NCBI RefSeq assembly: GCF_963576615.1
Contig: NC_088708.1
Location: 46,921,196-46,985,195, forward strand
Source of the DNA: Watersipora subatra
Taxonomy: Eukaryota; Bryozoa; Gymnolaemata; Cheilostomatida; Watersiporidae
Length of the DNA: 64,000 nucleotides
Direction: 5' to 3'
The position numbers and the translations under genes were made by a program. Position 1 is the first letter of the stretch, and every line of letters starts with the position of its first letter. Positions 47,831 to 58,159 of the stretch are shown here, piece after piece. The notes below the pieces were generated by a model that saw only the letters and a list, made by a program, of their open reading frames with translations, did not search any database and was not told the DNA's origin.

Positions 47831-49451
47831 CTATGCCGAAGGAGGGAACCCTCAAACCAAGTAACTTAGTGGCTTGAGATCTTGGCAGCATTCCTCTTCA
47901 TCCTGGAGCACCGGTCAGGGACTCGCCATGGGAATGCAGATGGATTGAGCAGGCAAACCTGCGTGGACTGCCGGCAATTTGCAAGCATTGAACAGAGGGA
48001 CGAGGCCCCTCACGGAAAGAGCTAGCAAAGGAACAAGGGTCGTTAGCTGCGTGGGTACCGACCAGTTGCCTAGATTGGACTCCCGCCCTCGATGGGGTGG
48101 GATCAACCCTGGGCAATGTCACATACCCTGGGAGGCCGGCCAGTAACCCGCACGGGACGCCCGTCCCAACAGTGGCGAGATTGAACCTGGGTGCCAGGGG
48201 TTCCCCCGAGGGGTTATCAGCCCTGCCAGGAGTAACAGGACCAAAGGGCAAACTAGCAAGGACACAGGCTACCGGTCAGAGACCAGTGGCCATCATGTAC
48301 CGTGCCATTGCCACAGGAGAAGAGGTGCCAGCAGAACACCTGGAGGTCGGGAGCAGAGAGCTGGACATCCTGCATCACATGCGGAGCTCTCTGCGCATAC
48401 AACGGAACGGCGTGCTGGAAGCACGCGTGGCCCTGCAGGGCCACGCTAGATGGTGCGCCCCCAAACCCAAACCCCAAACCCCAGCCCCCCCGGCCATGCG
48501 GAAAACCACAGTGTGGCAAACACACGCTCTGGCTCACTCAAGGGGGAACAAGTGGGTGCTGGTTCTCATTGACCACTTTACCCGGTAGCAGGACGCATTG
48601 GCACTACCTGACGCCACGGCCCCGGTGGTCGCTAACGCACTGGATGAGTGGGTTTTCTGCTACTTGAGATAACTCGAGCAGATCCACACAAACCAGGGAG
48701 CACAATTCGAGAGCCAACTGATGGCCAAACTGTTCCAACTCTGGAACATAGGAAAAACCCACACGACTCTGTATCACCCACAGGCAAATGGAATCGTAGA
48801 GCGCAATAACCGGGGACTCGGGGACTCTTTGAGTGCGCTGCTCTTGGCTTGGGGACAAGATGAGTGAGACCTTCTGCTTCCCAGCTGATGAGGGCATACA
48901 GAGGCACCCCCCACTCCGCGACTGGAGAAACGGCCAACATGCTAATGTTTGGAAGGGAGCTGAGGTTGCCAGACCTGCTGGAAAGTCACCCCTCCCACCA
49001 ACCGAGTTTTTTCCTGCCCACGAGCACGCTCTTAAGGTGCAGTGGAAACTGCAGACAGTGCACGAGGCGCTTTGGCAAAACCAGATAGAGGCGCGACAAG
49101 ATGATAAGGAAGAGCAACCGTTGTGCGCCCCAGGAGACTGGGTATGGCTCACGAACAAACGCCGGAGACGAGGAGAAAAATCTCAAGCTACAGGCAAAGT
49201 TCGTGGGACCATATCAGGCCTTGAAGGCCTGGGGGAACCACACATATCTGGTAGAATGGCAGAGGCAGTTTTCCATCCAGAGCGAGGGAAGGCTGAAGCC
49301 TTATCACGCTTGCCCAGAGAGGTTGGGGCAGGCCCCAGCTACTCTGGAGCCAGGGAGAGGCCTCAACAGAAGGGTGCTTTTGACCCAGCAGGCCGGAGAG
49401 CAGGCAAGAGGAGGGCATGATAGATCCTGTACCAATAATGCCACCCTCTAG
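47831..49451 (+). pseudogene. Gypsy integrase
   Basis: The RNase H tail ('GTRHGNADGLSRQTC') is followed by a poorly preserved zinc-binding part. The catalytic core is then seen in pieces: 'NKWVLVLIDHFTR' (first Asp), 'HTNQGAQFE' where the usual second Asp is Asn, and 'YHPQANGIVERNN' with the Glu. Stops fall after FTR (TAG near 48586), near 48668 and near 48865. The C-terminal segment resumes in other frames: 'LMFGRELRLPDLL', 'PGDWVWLTNKRRR', 'KFVGPYQALKAWGNHTY', 'EGRLKPYHACPERLG'. No chromodomain is seen. Confidence 0.88.
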
Positions 49452-49739
49452 CTGGAAAAAGTTGCTAATAGTAGCTGCTAAGAATTGAGGGGAAGAGGTA
49501 ACTCCCGAGGAAAATCCGGCCAGACCGGAAAAAGAAGGAAGTCCAGGACGCCCTCCAAGTTCCGAGGAAATCAATCCGGCCACACGGAATAAAGTTCCGG
49601 GAGAACTGGAATTAAACCCGGTAGAGACCGAAGAGACCGCAACACCAGATCTCATCAGCCCGGCAATTCAATCAACTTCGGTCCGGCACAATCCGAGGCA
49701 GGCCCGGACAACTAGGAGACCGCAACAATTCGGCAATGG

Positions 49740-50729
49740 TGTATGCTACACTATGGAATTAACAGAAAACGGTCTGGAGGTCGCGCAGGAAGGAGGCAAA
49801 ACCGTTCTCACGGGCGCAACCAAAGATTGCTTATTAAAGCACTCGTTTTTTTTAGATGACATCAGGGCGCTGGAAAAGATGGAGAGCAAAGGCAACAAAT
49901 CTCTGCAGGATTTACTGACTTTGGTCACCATTAGTTTGAAAGAAACTGGAGAAGGAGTGGGAGGCCAACACCGGCAAATGTGGTGGCCTACAAAGGGAGT
50001 AACACGAAGAGGGACATGGCACGACGGCCGGATTCTGTCGTGTTGGAGATTACTGAGGAGGGAGCAGAAGCGCTGTTGGATGCCACTCTGACAGAGGACA
50101 GCGTAGAAGAGCTACTAAAAGAAGTTATGTCAGAACCAGTGGAAGAAGAGTGCTGGGTGGCTGCTGTACGCACGAAGAGGAGACGGGTCAGTCCCCCTTC
50201 ATCGGAGTTGTCTTCTTCTCCGTCGGCTGTTGCCGTGAGGGAAAGTACACCCCTGAGGCAGCCGAAGCCAGAGAGAGTCAGGCCACGAAAGAAGACCATC
50301 GTAAAGACCATTAGGTACTTGTCTTCCCAGACTGTAACACGAGCAGAAGAGGAGGTGAAAGATGGGAGCTGCCAGATCTGCCAGTTCACAACCAGCACCC
50401 GGTGGATCCAATTTCACGTGTTGCAACACTACGCCGTGTTTGTGTGCCCTTGCGATTGGCAGCACATGTCGAGGGACCAGATGTTGCTACACCACACGAC
50501 TCACCAGAAAGGAGGAGTGGAGCCGGTGGTATATCTGGTGGACCAAGACACCTGGGAGCAGTTCTGCCAGGAAAACATGATGGGCTCTCTGACGATGGCT
50601 GCCTGCACACCCACGACCAGAGAAAGGAGACGACGCAGCCCCCGGAGAGGGGCACGACGGGCTAGAACACCACAGTGCCTCCAGCCCGGGTCCGCTCGAC
50701 TTTGGCCAGAAGGAGCAGGACGGCTGTGA
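49740..50729 (+). CDS. Extra ORF (ORF3) of the gypsy element: C2H2 zinc-finger protein
   Basis: The 249-codon open frame 49980-50729 follows integrase; an in-phase precursor in another frame begins near 49753. Order: an acidic helical part ('EEGAEALLDATLTEDSVEEL'), a basic nuclear-localisation-like RTKRRR and Ser/Pro linker, a second basic patch RPRKK, then two finger-like units. The first is C-x2-C-x11-H-x3-H (CQIC...HVLQH). The second is C-x-C-x12-H-x3-H (CPC...HHTTH). An Arg-rich tail (RRRRSPRRGARRAR) follows. It is the best preserved ORF of the element. Its role is unknown; nucleic-acid binding or targeting is an inference from the fingers and basic patches. Confidence 0.6.
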
Positions 50730-50742
50730 AGCCCGCCGAGTC

Positions 50743-51010
50743 ATGCACCCTGACCGAAGTAATAGAACGGACTCCAGCCAGCCAGACACTTCTACAGATG
50801 CAGTGCAGCTGGGCCCGGTTGCTAACACAGGACGCCCAGGAGTGGACGAGGACTGCCGAGACTATGCAAGCGGTCCTACAGCAGGGACGCCTGGAGGGCC
50901 GGGAACTCCAGCTACTTTTGGAGGAAATAGAGCGCCTCCGCTATGGAGCCCACCAGCATGAGGCTCTGGCCCAGCTAGTCCTCCCGCAGGATGTGAATTG
51001 GAAACCGTAG
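50743..51010 (+). CDS. Coiled-coil C-terminal part after the zinc-finger ORF
   Basis: The frame 50675-51010 reads 'WARLLTQDAQEWTRTAETM' and 'GRELQLLLEEIERLRYG', a strong helical/coiled-coil candidate ending TAG just before the polypurine tract. It is probably the C-terminus of ORF3, displaced by a frameshift near 50700. Confidence 0.45.
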
Positions 51011-51019
51011 TTGCCAATA

Positions 51020-51030
51020 GAAGGGGGGAG
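51020..51030 (+). other. Polypurine tract of the gypsy element
   Basis: GAAGGGGGGAG immediately precedes the LTR TG. This is the usual plus-strand primer position. Confidence 0.85.
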
Positions 51031-51380
51031 TGTGTGGTGGATGGCGTCCCCTTGAATTTAACCAAGCCAAACCAATGTACAGCCAAGCCAAGCCAGAGCC
51101 AAGCCAGAGCCGTACCGGCTCGGTACCGAACCGAGCATTGACTGAGCCGAGCCGGGCCGAGCCGCGCCAGGTCTAACCAAGCAGAACAAGGGGCGGAGTT
51201 TAGCAGCTATATAAGCACGAACATTTGCAGTAGAGAGCAGAGCTGATCTGGGCCTGTTCAATGCACGTTACTTGATTCTTTCTTGTACATCTTGATGAAC
51301 TAAGCAGAAATATATGTATTGTACTCATGCACGAGTCTTGTACTAGTGGAGAAAAGTGAAAGTCGCACAAAACCTTTACA
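51031..51380 (+). repeat. 3' LTR of the gypsy element
   Basis: 350 bases, TGTGTGGTGGATGG to CCTTTACA. U3 contains degenerate AGCC repeats and a palindromic GTACCGGCTCGGTACC. A TATA box, TATATAAG, lies at 51208-51215. Confidence 0.85.
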
Positions 51381-51544
51381 ATATATACATGTACATACTG
51401 TACCAGTATGTACCTCATTTGTATGCCAACCTACTTCCTATATAAATACTGTACTAGTATGTACTTTGTTTGTATGCCAACGTACTTTGTAGTATATATA
51501 TACATGTATATATTTATACTGTACCAGTATGTACCTTGTACAGT

Positions 51545-51610
<66 letters not shown>
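51381..51610 (+). repeat. TA-associated minisatellite and (TA)n, right of the gypsy element
   Basis: Three imperfect units of the 'CTAGTATGTACCTTGTTTG' repeat separated by TA-rich spacers, then (TA)n at about 51551-51610, which ends where segmental-duplication copy 2 begins. Confidence 0.9.
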
Positions 51611-51613
<3 letters not shown>

Positions 51614-52011
51614 AAATCATAAAAATGGCCAAATCTCTAATGTTGTTTGTTAGCTGAGTTCAAAGGGTGGCAGATAGCGAGTAATTGCATTTTCCTGTTT
51701 GTTTGGTGTGTGAACAACAGTTTAAAAGATAGCCCAATTTACAAGCACAGAAGATAATGGGACTTTCTAAAACTTTCTTATGTACCAGAACAGTTAAATA
51801 ACAATAAGATTAGAGATGTTTCCTGTGTTACATTCATCGTACAAATCATCATATCATAATACTACCTGAAACTCGGATCAACTTAGATCTTTGTTGTAAG
51901 CAACTTATTTTACAAAAGATCAGATCGTTTTTGAATGACACGAAAGAGTTCACGTTTAGAAAATTGGTCACCTATTTTTTTACTATTAGCTTTATATATA
52001 TACTAGTTGTG

Positions 52012-53402
52012 CTACCCAGCATTGCCCGGGTAATAAAAAAAGTCTTTGGTCAGAAAATTGATTTGTGTTTAACATATAACAACATTTGCCATTCTAACTT
52101 TCAAACTACATATCATGAGAAAAGCGTTTTGGGTAGTTGAAATTAATTAATAGAAAACAAAAAAAACTGTAAAGGTTTTCAAACTTTGTCAAACAACTGT
52201 AACTTTCAAACTTCATATAATAAAAAAAAGGTTTTGTGCAAGTCAAATAAATTACAAAAAAATAAAAAAAACTATAAAAGCGTTTAGATATAAATGTGAA
52301 ATAATTAGCAAGTAATAGCCAAATTAAGTCGGTTTTACTACGATTACAATAAAGGATGATTTGGTAATGATACATTTATTACAAACTGGGAAAACAAAAT
52401 AAAAATCCTGAATAAATTGACTTGTTGATAAAAAAATTTGTATAAAAGTGTGTGTTTAACTCTTTCACAAATTTAGCTATCGACCTACGGCCAGCAATTT
52501 TACCGAGAAATGCCAATATTGCTTCATAATATGTAAACAATATTTTTTCAATTTCAAACTTTATCTAGAACATTTTTGTTACATACTTTATTTTTCCAAT
52601 ATATTAAAAAAGACACTTCTATGCAATAAATTCAATGTATTTATATTTTATGTATTGATAAAGCGATGTGAAGCTACAATCGCTACGAAGCTGAAACAAT
52701 CCTCTACAACATTCCTTACTCTTACAAAACTATTACTTTCACCACCATCAGAGGGAGTGCTGCTATTTTAATTCTTTGTGTAATCCTGAAAGTCTGAATC
52801 TGAATCGGCTATAATGTCATCAATATAAGTAATTATCTGTTTTCTAACTTGGGAAGTACATGTACATGTACTTACATAAAACTTACATGAAAAATGTTTG
52901 TTGTTTTTTGTAATTGAAACTCTTGCATAGAAGTGTGTGTGTGGGTGTGTGTGTGCGTGCGTGCGCGCATGCGTGTGCTTGAAAAAAGTTATTGTTCCAC
53001 CAGAAGATATCTATCAAAACATTGAATACGACACGATACTATGATCTCTTGATACTGGTACAAATGTAAAAATGAGATATCGTACTTTGTCTGACCGAAA
53101 GGAGAGAAAATGTTGAGGCTGTTGAGGACTCCAAATATAGTAATTGAACAATGCAAAAAGTATTTTTTAACAGGGGCGCCGTAACACATAGCTTTCATTG
53201 GTAAAATAGTCATCTATAGCTATAGCCGGAGAGACACACGTACGGATGGGCACACCAACTTTGAGAAATATATACATACAGTATAGACAGAGGCATGGTA
53301 CTGCGTGGGCGCGACACTAAAATACATGTAGTAGCTATAGCTGGACAATCAACATGATGAATACACAAATACACGAACACACAAACTTCAAGAAATATAT
53401 AT
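52012..53402 (-). mobile_element. Non-autonomous Helitron, duplication copy 2
   Basis: Paralogue of 23112-24543 with the same minus-strand terminus (ACTAG at 52012-52016 on the plus strand, CCCGGGCAATGCTGGGTAG on the minus). The 5' end lies in a TA tract altered by a later inverted duplication. Confidence 0.6.
52931..52978 (+). repeat. Alternating purine-pyrimidine tract
   Basis: (GT)n passing into GCGTGCGTGCGCGCATGCG, a classic left-handed-DNA-prone sequence. The paralogous site at 24048-24070 is much shorter. Confidence 0.85.
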
Positions 53403-53436
53403 ATATATATATATTTCTAAGGATTAAGGATTAAGG

Positions 53437-53526
53437 AATAAGGATTTCAAACAACTAGTTTTAAATCTATTTATATATATATATATATATGAATAGATTT
53501 AAAACTAGTTGTTTGAAATCCTTATT
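53437..53526. repeat. Perfect 35-bp inverted repeat, copy 2 only
   Basis: Arms 53437-53471 and 53492-53526 enclose a 20-base TA loop. Copy 1 (about 24535-24575) has only the right arm. Three GGATTAA-type short repeats precede the left arm. Confidence 0.95.
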
Positions 53527-53887
53527 TATGAATACCTAATTAATTTTTTAAAGTTTTTTATTGTGTTAAGGAAGCATCTTTTGCAAGCAAACTCCACAAG
53601 ATGTATGTGCAAGCTGATTGGTGTAATTCTATAACCAACACTCACACCTACTTGTATTAAAATAGGTGAGGTGCTAAGGGTTATTTTCTTTAGAGGCAAG
53701 GAGGCTTTTGAATTAGTTTGTAGCAAACCATTGCACGGAAATACATCATTGTTTCTGGTGTTACCACTTGCATTAAAATAGGTGAGAGCTACTGGTAGTC
53801 CTTGAGTCTCTGCAGGAATATTCTGAGCTCTACTATAAATCCTTGACTCTCTCAAGGATTTATAGTAGAGCTCTACTATAAATTCTG

Positions 53888-55012
53888 GTACTGTATCCTC
53901 ATAGTACTGTAACATTGTAGTACTGTATCATCATAGTACTGTATAATAATAGTACTGTATCATCATAGTACTGTATCATCATGGTACTCTATCATCATAG
54001 TACTCTATCATCATAGTATTCTATCATCATAGTACTGTATAATAATAGCACTGTATCATCATAGTATTCTATCATCATATAGTACTCTATTATCATAGTA
54101 CTGTATCATCATAGTACTGTATAATCATAGTACTGTATCCTCATAGTACTGTAACATTGTAGTACTGTATCATCATAGTACTGTATAATCATAGTACTGT
54201 ATCATCATAGTACAGTATCATCATATTACTGTATCATCATAATACTGTATCATCATAGTACTGTATCATCATAGTACTGTATCATCATAGTACTGTATCA
54301 TCATAGTACTGTATCATCATAGTACAGTATCATCATATTACTGTATCATCATAATACTGTATCATCATAGTACTGTATCATCATAGTACTGTATCATCAT
54401 AGTACTGTATCATCATAGTACAGTATCATCATATTACTGTATCATCATAATACTGTATCATCATAGTACTGTATCATCATAGTACTGTATCATCATAGTA
54501 CTGTATCATCATAGTACTGTATCATCATAGTACAGTATCATCATATTACTGTATCATCATAATACTGTATCATCATAGTACTGTATCATCATAGTACTGT
54601 ATCATCATAGTACTGTATCATCATAGTACAGTATCATCATATTACTGTATCATCATAATACTGTATCATCATAGTACTGTATCATCATAGTACTGTATCA
54701 TCATAGTACTGTATCATCATAGTACTGTATCATCATAGTACTGTATCATCATAGTACTGTATCATAATAGTACTGTATCATAATAGTACTGTATCATCAT
54801 GGTACTGTATCATCATGGTACTGTATCATCATAGTACTGTATCATCATAGTACTGTATCACCATAGTACTGTATCATCATAGTACTGTATCATCATAGTA
54901 CTGTATTATCATACACTAGTACTGAATCATCATAGTACTGTATCATCATAGTACTGTATCATCATAGTACTGTATCATCATATTACTGTAACATCATAGT
55001 ACTATTTTCAAT
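53888..55012 (+). repeat. 16-bp satellite, copy 2 (about 70 units) with higher-order structure
   Basis: Same unit as 24938-25572. The TACAGT variant block occurs at 54211, 54323, 54419, 54531 and 54627, spaced 112, 96, 112 and 96 bases. That is a 208-bp (13-unit) higher-order period. Confidence 0.95.
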
Positions 55013-55017
55013 TTTCA

Positions 55018-55570
55018 AACAAAACAGGTATCAGGCATATATCTCTGCATTTAAGTTGCTAAACAGCGTACATCATGAGAAAAGTAATTTCAAGAAGCAA
55101 TTATGGCTGTGGTTAATGGCTGCTACAATATAAACTTATTAGGTTTATGTTGCTGCCTTTGTTTACATCGCTGCCGCTGTTTATGTCACCGTCACTGTTT
55201 ATCTTGCTGCCACTGTTTATCTGGCTGCCACTGTTTACATTGCTGCCACTGTTTACATTGCTGCCACTCTAAGATAAAGGTTGAATACACTTTCACAGCA
55301 CTTTATTTCTTATATCTTGCGACACTCATACTGTTCATATAAAAGACTGATTAGACTCATTTTGACTCATTAAACTCATTTTGGAGATGCGGCTGGGTGT
55401 CACCACACAATAGGTACATTGAAAACATTTAATTAGACTATCACTGCCTAATTTATGCAATAAAGATATTTTTGTCTGTGGAATAATATTCAAATTGTGG
55501 CACAATGTTTATCGAACCATCAAATGAAGTCAACAGCATTTTCCTCTCTATATTCCTGCAATATTTTTGG
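55018..55570 (+). repeat. Shared block with 18-bp minisatellite, copy 2
   Basis: Paralogue of 25575-26075 with one extra minisatellite unit. The translation rich in Cys-His is an artefact. 55570-56050 holds no gene I can see. Confidence 0.75.
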
Positions 55571-56049
55571 CTGATTTAAAAAAACTTCAAATTGAAGTTA
55601 TATGACAGAAACTCTGCTTTTTCAGCAAAAATACTTGGTGTATGCCAGCACAAAATGGTAGGCATGACTTAATTCCACCCAGAAAAGCAATGAATTTCTT
55701 AAGGAAATTGTTGACATTCGCTATACAAACAGTCAATAGACTGAGCTAATGCGTGTGGCTATATTAGCATTTGGGTTATTTTATTGTTATTTCGATATAT
55801 TATCATAGGTCCAGTTTTGCAAGAATTGATTGAGAGTTGACTTAATTCACTTGGTAGAATTAAATTGAACAGAGTCATTAATGTTAGGATAGCAAAAGAA
55901 TTAAGAATTTAATTTTGATGCTTTTGCTAGTAATTGTGAATTTATTCGATTTTAACACTACATATGATGCAAAAAGATAGGGAATTGAAATGTTACATTT
56001 TTGATGAAAAATGAAATGAATCGAGTCGTTATTCAAAGCCTTATAAATG

Positions 56050-58158
56050 CTACCGGTACTTCAGTACTGCAGAACTAGATATCAGCCATTTGATGTTGTC
56101 ATAACACTGTTGCTCAAGGTCACCCCAAATAGAGTGAACCTTCTCAGTGAGTTTCCTGAGGGAGTCTACATGTTGAGATAGGCTTGGTACAAATTTTATG
56201 AGGTAATTGACCATTCTGAGTATGCGTTTGACTCCAGACCCATAAATTGGTGATTTTAAGCTCTGAATCGTGCTAATCTTAGCTGGATCAGGTCTAACTC
56301 CTTCATCAGATAAAGCATGTACCACATATTTAATTTCAGAGACTGCTAATTGTGATTTTTTTAGATTTAGCCTTAGACCTTTCTCTCTGTATCTACATGT
56401 ATGCAGTACAACTTCAACTCTTTCATCTAGTACTGCAATGTAAGGAGCATCGATCAGTTTGTCGTCCATTATTACTGACACATCTTCTAAACCTTCTAGA
56501 ACTCTTTCTATGGCTACCTGAAATACCTATGGGACACTTTTAATTTCACATAGCAGTGTTTGAAGGCTAATTGTTCTAGTGGAACATTTAAAGTGGTCAA
56601 CAGATTACTTTTCCTGTTGAGCTCAATTCCCCAAAAGCCTTTGTGGGCATCAAAAATGCTAAACGCCTGAGCATTTAGAATCCTGGTTGTGATACTCTCA
56701 ATGGTTGGAAGAAAGAGGTGTTGGCATTTGATGGCTCTATTTAGATCCGTTGGGTCAACAACACATATATGCATGAACAAGCTGTTGACAAAACCTGTAG
56801 GCTAATCAACTTTAATGATAACATCGTTGTTCAACGTTTTCTGTAGTTCTTTGATAGCATAATCTTTCATAGACTCTGCAACTTTTCTTGGACCATAAAT
56901 AACAGGAGACACGGTGGGCTCGATTTCTACTGTGTGTTGACCTTCAATACATCTGAGACCTTCAAAGACATCCTTGTAGTCAGCTAGGTTGGTAGTGGTA
57001 TGGGAAGTGGTTGATTTAAACTGCGTTTACTTCAGGTGATGTATTCTTTCTAGTAACCAGTCTAGTTTTAGACAATAATTTCCTCCGATCACCGACCTGT
57101 AACCTCATGGAATAATCCTAAGCTGTAACTTGGCTGATTTTCCTTTGACATCTACAGTACTGTGACCAGGGCTTTTTCGGCTAGAACTAGTTGATGTCTA
57201 AATTAGAGATGCAGTTTAGTATAACATGGTCTCAGTTCAAGGTCTAATTGGCTAACTAACTCAGCAGGAAGAACTTTACACTGAGCACCTGTATCCATGA
57301 AAACTGGTGTGAGTTGGCCATTAATCTGTAGACTATGAGTGCTCCCTGGTTTCAAGACTTATTGAACCAATGAATTGTAGATTGATTTTTAGAAGTGATT
57401 GGCTCAGTATGACAACCACACGCATAGTGATTAAGCTTTTTGCATTTTACACAGGTCTCACCTTTGGTTGGGCACTCATCAAATTTGTGTGTTGATCTAA
57501 ATCTTTTGCGGCTTGACCTATGTTCTGGCTGCTTCGGTTTGAACTTATTAATTCTATTAGCTGTGTTTCGCTTGTTTTTGGTAAAATGTTGATGTGAGCA
57601 TTTGCCGATGGAAGCAACTGTAGCTTTTGCAGATACTTTTTCCCTGCTTGTTTTCTCATGACAGCAAAAAAATGACACATTTTCTAGTGTGACTCTTTCC
57701 ATTTTCTTGATCTTTTTTTCAAGCTGTGTATCGTCCAGACAAAAAGCAAAAGTGTGTAAAATCAGTAAGTCAAGTTGATCTTGGAAGTTACAAAGTCTAC
57801 CTTATGATTTTAGTTCAGTAAGATATTCATCAACTGAGCTGCCATTGTATTTACACGTAAGAAAATGTTCTCGTATGTTAAACATGTTTCTTCTAGGTTT
57901 GCAGAACAAATCCATTTGGCCAATCACATCGGCATAGACAATTTTGCTTTTGCAATCTAGAAAAACTAAAGTTTCGTAAATATATTTACCTCTTTCACCA
58001 ATAGTTTGCAGCAGTAATGCCAACCTGACTTTGTCATTAGAGTAATCTTTTTTACTGGCAATCAAAAGATTGTTAAAATCATCTATAAATATCTTGTATT
58101 ACAGTGGTAGATCATGTCCAACAAGTGGTTTATGTGCTGAGAATTGAAATTCTGCCAT
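56050..58158 (-). pseudogene. Degenerate Ty3/gypsy gag-pol, duplication copy 2
   Basis: Minus strand, paralogue of 26560-28679 and better preserved. Gag 58065-57802 is open. The CCHC knuckle CVKCKKLNHYACGC is intact near 57430-57470. Protease DTG lies near 57290-57300. The RT finger/palm 'CVVDPTDLNRAIK' and 'FSIFDAHKGFWGIEL' fall in 56780-56514, and 'MSVIMDDKLI' with the catalytic Asp pair starts near 56481. The thumb 'SLSQHVDSLRKLTEK' follows. It ends near 56050 with no RNase H or integrase. Several stops and frame changes remain. Confidence 0.87.
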
Positions 58159-58159
58159 G

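Larger units (their letters stand above)
45745..51380 (+). mobile_element. GC-rich, 5'-truncated Ty3/gypsy retrotransposon
   Basis: Order: protease, RT, RNase H, integrase (the Metaviridae order), an extra zinc-finger ORF, a polypurine tract and a 3' LTR. The 5' LTR and gag are missing; coding similarity begins abruptly beside the (TA)n tract. The whole stretch is visibly GC-rich against AT-rich surroundings. Many frameshifts and nonsense codons are present, so it is inactive. No matching second LTR lies elsewhere in the window. Confidence 0.9.
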
